Shown piece after piece: positions 59,853-64,000 of a stretch of 64,000 nucleotides of DNA (position 1 is the stretch's first letter; every line of letters begins with the position of its first letter). This DNA is from Nostoc linckia NIES-25 (lineage in GTDB: Bacteria > Cyanobacteriota > Cyanobacteriia > Cyanobacteriales > Nostocaceae), in NCBI RefSeq assembly GCF_002368035.1, contig NZ_AP018222.1, positions 1,948,471 to 2,012,470 of the forward strand, given 5' to 3'. Position numbers and translations under genes: made by a program. Under the pieces are notes generated by a model. That model worked only from the letters and a program-made list of their open reading frames with translations, was not told where the DNA came from and ran no database searches.

Positions 59853-60417
59853 TTTTGGTTGTGCGATCGCGACTAACCTCTAATTTCAGCTGCTAATACT
59901 TTTTCATTTAATTTCATACTACATACATCCAAGTCAATTAAAACAGTTAAAATACTTAATCGAAAACAAAACAAGTATTTATTATTACATTAAAACCATA
60001 TTTAGCGATAGGCCAAATATTTATTGACAAGGGTTCCACCAGCACTGCGTCTGCCCCGATAAATGGATGAAATACATTCTTTCCCCACTCCCTACTCACC
60101 ACTCCCCACGTTTGTTAAGAAGTACAGGAATTATCTAAAGAAATCAACTGCTTAGAGACAACAGTTAATAACTAGTTTTTTTAGTCATAGGTAATGACTT
60201 TTGTTTCTCCACATCTGGTAGTCTAAATCTAGATAAAATCAAGGCAGCAAAGCCATTGTCAACAATGGTTGCCTAGATACGTGTGTATCAGGACAAATTC
60301 CCATTTAAACAAGTTTTTTGGGAAAGCGATCTCACAACGGCTACTAAATGTAACGGATTGCAACGTATAATGAAAACGGCAAAACCATTAAGAAATATTG
60401 AAGGGCAGTAAGGTTAA
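59853..60417. other. Intergenic region upstream of crtP
   Basis: AT-rich, with TTGACAAGG at 60025 as a possible -35 but no clear -10. No RNA gene seen. The crtPB promoter or leader must lie here. Confidence 0.45.
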
Positions 60418-61857
60418 ATGCGAGTAGCGATCGCGGGTGCTGGTCTAGCAGGACTTTCCTGCGCGAAATATCTAAAAGACGCAGGTCATACTCCCGTTGT
60501 CTTGGAAAGCCGGGACGTACTGGGTGGTCTAGTTGCGGCTTGGAAAGACTCTGATGGCGACTGGTATGAAACCGGGTTACACGCCTTCTTTGGGGCATAT
60601 CCGAATATGCTCCAATTGCTCAAGGAGTTGGGCATCGAAGACAGACTCCAGTGGAAAGAGCATACACTGATTTTCAATCAACCAGATAAGCCTGGGACAT
60701 TCTCACGTTTTGATGTTCCAGATATTCCGTCTCCATTCAACGTGATTGCGTCGATTCTTCGCAACAAAGACATGTTGACATGGGAGCAGAAAATTCGATT
60801 TGCGATTGGCCTACTTCCAGCAGTGGTTCGGGGTCAAAAGTATGTCGAAGACATGGACAAATACAGTTTCCTAGAGTGGTTGGAAAGGCAAGGTGTTGAT
60901 GAGCGAGTAACCAGTGACGTGTTTATCGCTGCATGTAAAGCCCTCACCTTTATCAACCCCGATGAAGTTTCTGCAACGATTCTCTTAACTGCGCTCAATC
61001 GCTTTCTGCAAGAACGATATGGCTCCAAGATTGCATTTTTAGATGGTTCTCCTACAGAACGTCTATGCAACCCTATCGTGGATTACATCACAGAAGGTGG
61101 CGGTCAAGTGCGGTTAAATGCCCCATTGAAAGAGATTTTACTCAACGCCGATAACACAGTCAAAGGATTTTTGATTCGGGGGTTAAATGGGGCAGAAGAT
61201 GAAATTATCGTGGCTGATGCTTACGTATCTGCCATCTCAGTAGATCCCCTGAAAGCGATCTTGCCTGGCCCTTGGAAGCAAATACAGTTTTTCCAGAAGC
61301 TAGAAGGCTTAGAAGGAGTACCAGTGATCAACCTACATCTGTGGTTTGACCGGAAACTTACAGAAATCGATCACTTGCTATTTTCGCGATCGCCACTCCT
61401 AAGCGTTTATGCTGATATGAGCAATACCTGCCGTGAATACGCCAACCCTGACCGCTCAATGCTGGAATTAGTTCTAGCACCGGCAAAAGATTGGATAGCC
61501 AAATCCGATGAGGAGATTGTGGCTGCGACAATTGCCGAGTTAGAAAAACTCTTCCCCGACCACTTTGGGGGAGACAACCCAGCAAAACTGCTCAAATCTC
61601 ATGTGGTGAAAACGCCGCGTTCAGTTTACAAAGCGACCCCCGGTCGCCAACAGTACCGTCCTGCACAAGTCACGCCGATTGCTAACTTCTATCTCGCTGG
61701 AAGTTACACCATGCAACGCTACTTAGGCAGTATGGAAGGTGCCGTACTTTCTGGTAAGCTGACAGCACAGGCGATTTCTGAGGCCTTCCCGGTAGCAAAA
61801 TCCTCAAACCTGCAAACGCTCACCCGACCGCCTGCAACGAATGCTGCAACTGCCTGA
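60418..61857 (+). CDS. crtP: 15-cis-phytoene desaturase
   Basis: A 479-residue plant-type phytoene desaturase: FAD motif VAIAGAGLAGLSCAKYL, GGLVAAWKDSDGDWYETGLHAFFGAYPN, ALNRFLQERYGSKIAFLDGSPTERLC and C-terminal FYLAGSYTMQRYLGSMEGAVLSG. It introduces two double bases into phytoene to give zeta-carotene, with plastoquinone as acceptor, in the thylakoid membrane. Full length. It overlaps crtB by 17 bases, the standard cyanobacterial operon. Confidence 0.95.
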   Translation: MRVAIAGAGLAGLSCAKYLKDAGHTPVVLESRDVLGGLVAAWKDSDGDWYETGLHAFFGAYPNMLQLLKELGIEDRLQWKEHTLIFNQPDKPGTFSRFDVPDIPSPFNVIASILRNKDMLTWEQKIRFAIGLLPAVVRGQKYVEDMDKYSFLEWLERQGVDERVTSDVFIAACKALTFINPDEVSATILLTALNRFLQERYGSKIAFLDGSPTERLCNPIVDYITEGGGQVRLNAPLKEILLNADNTVKGFLIRGLNGAEDEIIVADAYVSAISVDPLKAILPGPWKQIQFFQKLEGLEGVPVINLHLWFDRKLTEIDHLLFSRSPLLSVYADMSNTCREYANPDRSMLELVLAPAKDWIAKSDEEIVAATIAELEKLFPDHFGGDNPAKLLKSHVVKTPRSVYKATPGRQQYRPAQVTPIANFYLAGSYTMQRYLGSMEGAVLSGKLTAQAISEAFPVAKSSNLQTLTRPPATNAATA

Positions 61858-62773
61858 ATCGAAAGCCCGCATGAAAACGCTGGTCTCTGTGGACGAGTCC
61901 TACGAACTTTGTCGTCATCTCATAGCCAAATACTCCACGACTTTTTACCTCAGTACTTTGCTTCTGAGCAAGGAAAAGCGTCCTGCTATTTGGGCTATTT
62001 ATGCTTGGTGCCGCCGTTTAGATGAACTGGTCGATGGCCCTGCATCTGCTATTACCACGCCAGAAACCCTAGACCTATGGGAGCAGCAGCTAGAATCGAT
62101 TTTTGCTGGACACCCATTGGATAATTTCGACGTAGCTTTGGTAGATACAGTTGAACGGTTCCCGATGGACATCGAGCCTTTTCGGGATATGATTGCTGGT
62201 CAACGTATGGACTTATACCGAAGTCGCTATGAAACCTTCGAGGAGTTATATCTTTACTGTTATCGTGTTGCCGGCACTGTAGGCTTGATGTCCACAGCAA
62301 TCATGGGATTGGATACTGGCAAAAATATAGCTCCGTGGAACCGCGAACAACAGCCACATAATCCCACCGAAGAAGAAATTGCCTTGGGAATTGCCAAGCA
62401 ACTCACCAACATCTTGCGAGATGTTGGCGAGGATGCACGACGCGGACGAATTTATATTCCTCTAGAAGATTTGGCAAGATTCAACTATACCGAACAAGAC
62501 TTGTTCGAGGGTATAGTTGACGATCGCTGGCGTTCCTTGATGCGCTTTCAAATTGCTCGCGCACGACAGTTTTATCGCAAGGCAGAAAAAGGAATTTCCT
62601 ACCTAGCTCTTGATGGTCGTTGGCCTGTGTGGGCGGCTCTGATGCACTACAGTGGGATTTTAAGCGTCATCGAACGAAACGATTATAATGCCTTTACAAA
62701 ACGCGCCTACGTGCCTCAGTGGCGGAAGTTGCGTTCTTTGCCAGTAGCGTGGATGCGATCGCAAGTCCTGTGA
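61841..62773 (+). CDS. crtB: Phytoene synthase
   Basis: A 310-residue squalene/phytoene synthase: first Asp-rich motif AWCRRLDELVD, YCYRVAGTVGLMS, and second motif ITNILRDVGEDARRGRIYIP. It condenses two GGPP into phytoene, first step of carotenoids. Its start lies within the 3' end of crtP; an alternative ATG (MKTLVSVDESYELC) lies ten codons in. Confidence 0.95.
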   Translation: MLQLPESKARMKTLVSVDESYELCRHLIAKYSTTFYLSTLLLSKEKRPAIWAIYAWCRRLDELVDGPASAITTPETLDLWEQQLESIFAGHPLDNFDVALVDTVERFPMDIEPFRDMIAGQRMDLYRSRYETFEELYLYCYRVAGTVGLMSTAIMGLDTGKNIAPWNREQQPHNPTEEEIALGIAKQLTNILRDVGEDARRGRIYIPLEDLARFNYTEQDLFEGIVDDRWRSLMRFQIARARQFYRKAEKGISYLALDGRWPVWAALMHYSGILSVIERNDYNAFTKRAYVPQWRKLRSLPVAWMRSQVL

Positions 62774-62900
62774 AGATTAGTCATTGGTCGTTGGTCATTA
62801 GTCATTAGTCATTAGTTAAACAAGAAGGACGAATGACAAAATTAGTCATTGGTCATTGGTCATTAGTTAAACAAGAAGGACAAATGACAAATGACTATTG
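62774..62900. repeat. GTCATTGGTC / GACAAATGAC dispersed repeats
   Basis: Tandem imperfect copies of TTAGTCATTAGTCATTAG and TGGTCATTGGTCATTAG separated by AAACAAGAAGGAC; the same family appears at 29600-29670 and 51845-51980, and inside cobD. Confidence 0.75.
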
Positions 62901-62942
62901 ACTCTCCCCAATATATCTGCTAACATCATTATTCGTGACCGT

Positions 62943-63034
62943 GGAGAGGTGGCTGAGTGGTCGAAAGCGGCAGATTGCTAATCTGTTGTACGGCAGGCAA
63001 CTCCGTACCGAGGGTTCGAATCCCTCCCTCTCCG
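62943..63034 (+). tRNA. tRNA-Ser(GCU), canonical chromosomal copy
   Basis: Acceptor GGAGAGG/CCTCTCC, D-arm GCTGAGTGGTCGAAAGC, anticodon loop TTGCTAA, long variable arm (GTACGGCAGGCAACTCCGTAC), T-loop TTCGAAT. All stems pair. It duplicates the anticodon of array member 8 but is not identical in the anticodon stem, variable arm or T-arm. Confidence 0.95.
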
Positions 63035-63094
63035 TTTTTAAGACTTTAAGCTACATATGAGACTACATTGTGTGTAGATATCTGACTAGATTAT

Positions 63095-63114
63095 GTGTAA
63101 AAAAATATTTACAC
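63095..63114. promoter_or_regulatory. Palindrome GTGTAAA-N6-TTTACAC
   Basis: A perfect 7-bp inverted repeat with a six-base spacer, about 140 bases before the amino-acid binding protein gene. It has operator-like symmetry; the regulator is unknown. Confidence 0.35.
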
Positions 63115-63252
63115 AAAGAGTAAGGATTTTTACTCCTTCAGAGGGATGTTATGATTTATCCTTTGGAGTCCTGATAAAGTCAAGCTAACTTATAAATCTA
63201 GTTTGAACATTACTTTTAGGCTCCTAAATATTCTGAGGAGTGAAAGTAACTT

Positions 63253-64000
63253 ATGCAAAGAATTTGTACAGCCTTAACCTTGAGTATAGTTAGCATCGCA
63301 AGTGGATTCCTATTAGCTGCTTGTGAAGACGGTGGTGGAACTACCCCCACAGCTAGCGGACTGAAAATAGGTTCTCTATTGCCCACAACAGGTGATTTAG
63401 CATCTATTGGGCAGCAAATGGCAGTGAGCGTTCCCCTACTAGTGGAAACCGTGAACGCTTGCGGTGGTGTAAACGGCCAACCTGTTACCCTTGTTGCTGT
63501 AGACGACCAAACAGACCCAAAAGCCGGTGCTGCTGGTATGACTAAACTAGCATCAGTAGATAAAGTTGCAGGTGTCGTTGGCTCTTTTGCTAGTAGTGTT
63601 TCCACAGCCGCCGTTTCAATTGCTGCTCAAAATCAAGTGATGTTGATTTCACCAGGTAGCACCAGCCCTGTATTTACAGAAAAGGCACAAAAAGGCGACT
63701 TCAAAGGTTTTTGGGCGCGTACAGTCCCGCCTGATAGCTACCAAGGGCCAGCTTTAGCCCAACTTGCCACTAAAAAAGGTTTCAAGCGAGTATCCACTGT
63801 CGTAATTAATAACGACTATGGTGTCGGCTTTGAAAAAGCATTTGTTCAAGCTTTTGAAAAATTGGGCGGAACCGTAGTTAACAAAAAAAATCCTGTGCGC
63901 TACGACCCCAAAGCCACTACCTTTGAAACTGAAGCTACCGCTGCTTTTGCTGGGAAACCCGATGCAGTCTTGGGAGTTTTTTACGTAGAGACAGGTAGCT
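63253..64000 (+). CDS. Branched-chain/neutral amino-acid ABC transporter binding lipoprotein (partial)
   Basis: The first 249 residues, cut by the window edge. Lipobox LLAAC at residues 20-24 gives a lipid-anchored periplasmic protein. The LivJ-type fold is shown by LKIGSLLPTTGDLASIGQQM, VNACGGVNGQPVTLVAVDDQTDP and VVGSFASSVSTAAVSIAAQNQVMLISPGSTSP. It resembles NatB of the neutral amino-acid permease N-I of Anabaena; this assignment needs the remaining sequence. ATG at 63253. Confidence 0.85.
   Translation, partial: MQRICTALTLSIVSIASGFLLAACEDGGGTTPTASGLKIGSLLPTTGDLASIGQQMAVSVPLLVETVNACGGVNGQPVTLVAVDDQTDPKAGAAGMTKLASVDKVAGVVGSFASSVSTAAVSIAAQNQVMLISPGSTSPVFTEKAQKGDFKGFWARTVPPDSYQGPALAQLATKKGFKRVSTVVINNDYGVGFEKAFVQAFEKLGGTVVNKKNPVRYDPKATTFETEATAAFAGKPDAVLGVFYVETGS

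Noticed and set aside
63216..63605. 129-codon minus-strand frame at the right end
   Set aside because: It is antisense to the amino-acid binding lipoprotein, which has a lipobox, a good start and clear family motifs.

Overview
The window looks like chromosomal DNA of a filamentous, heterocyst-type cyanobacterium (Nostocales, Nostoc/Anabaena/Tolypothrix-like). The evidence is dense GCGATCGC (HIP1-like) octamers, thylakoid genes (psbV, petE, petJ, the NDH-1 maturation factor CRR6, the Ycf35 operon, phytol kinase, phytoene synthase and desaturase), many cyanobacterial families of unknown function (DUF1822, DUF3038, DUF4335, DUF3685, DUF760, DUF4058), and intergenic DNA packed with short dispersed repeats.

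Layout. 0-6 kb: a desaturase/SDR fusion, then a coupled operon of a sigma-like HTH protein, a DUF1822 protein and a CHAT protease joined through one membrane helix to a PstS-like phosphate-binding domain. 6-11 kb: DUF3038/DUF4335, a YiaA-like membrane protein, and a DUF2997-Ycf35-ferredoxin operon. 11-14 kb: MazEF, a ParE-type module, a DUF4926/DUF6883 remnant and an unknown exported protein. 14-35 kb: mostly housekeeping genes (HU, CobD-like, phytol kinase, IspD, ScpB, HtrA protease, M23 peptidase, GT9, Fur), two RelE-type modules, a pseudo-receiver DUF3685 protein and, divergent from it, a 1004-residue NACHT-pentapeptide protein. 35-43 kb: IspG, a C-terminal processing protease, a prohibitin homologue, then petJ, petE and psbV all on the minus strand. 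43-52 kb: an orphan 816-residue AAA+ ATPase next to a beheaded sugar-ABC permease, a hydrolase, an MFS transporter, AccD and PilD. 52-64 kb: leuB, a roughly 2.9-kb array of 32 tRNA-like genes, NagZ, a phytanoyl-CoA dioxygenase-like protein, crtP-crtB, a normal tRNA-Ser(GCU), and the 5' part of an amino-acid ABC binding lipoprotein.

The most striking feature is the tRNA array (54129-57012). By anticodon it covers all 20 amino acids. All five leucine-anticodon members have short, class-I-type variable loops, and several members are visibly damaged. Two of them carry the same 27-nt element in the T-loop. A relative of that element sits in one of two copies of a 94-bp MITE that has 14-bp terminal inverted repeats and 5-bp target duplications; the second, empty MITE copy lies 3.4 kb away. 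In all three places the element replaces the middle T of a TTC. The only two differences between the element versions fall in the loops of two predicted mini-hairpins.

Much of the remaining structure is repeat biology: at least ten copies of a polypurine/AT/polypyrimidine element, several MITE-like families, and in-frame repeat insertions that lengthen proteins. No CRISPR array, rRNA or transposase gene was seen. All family assignments come from reading the sequence; no database search was run.
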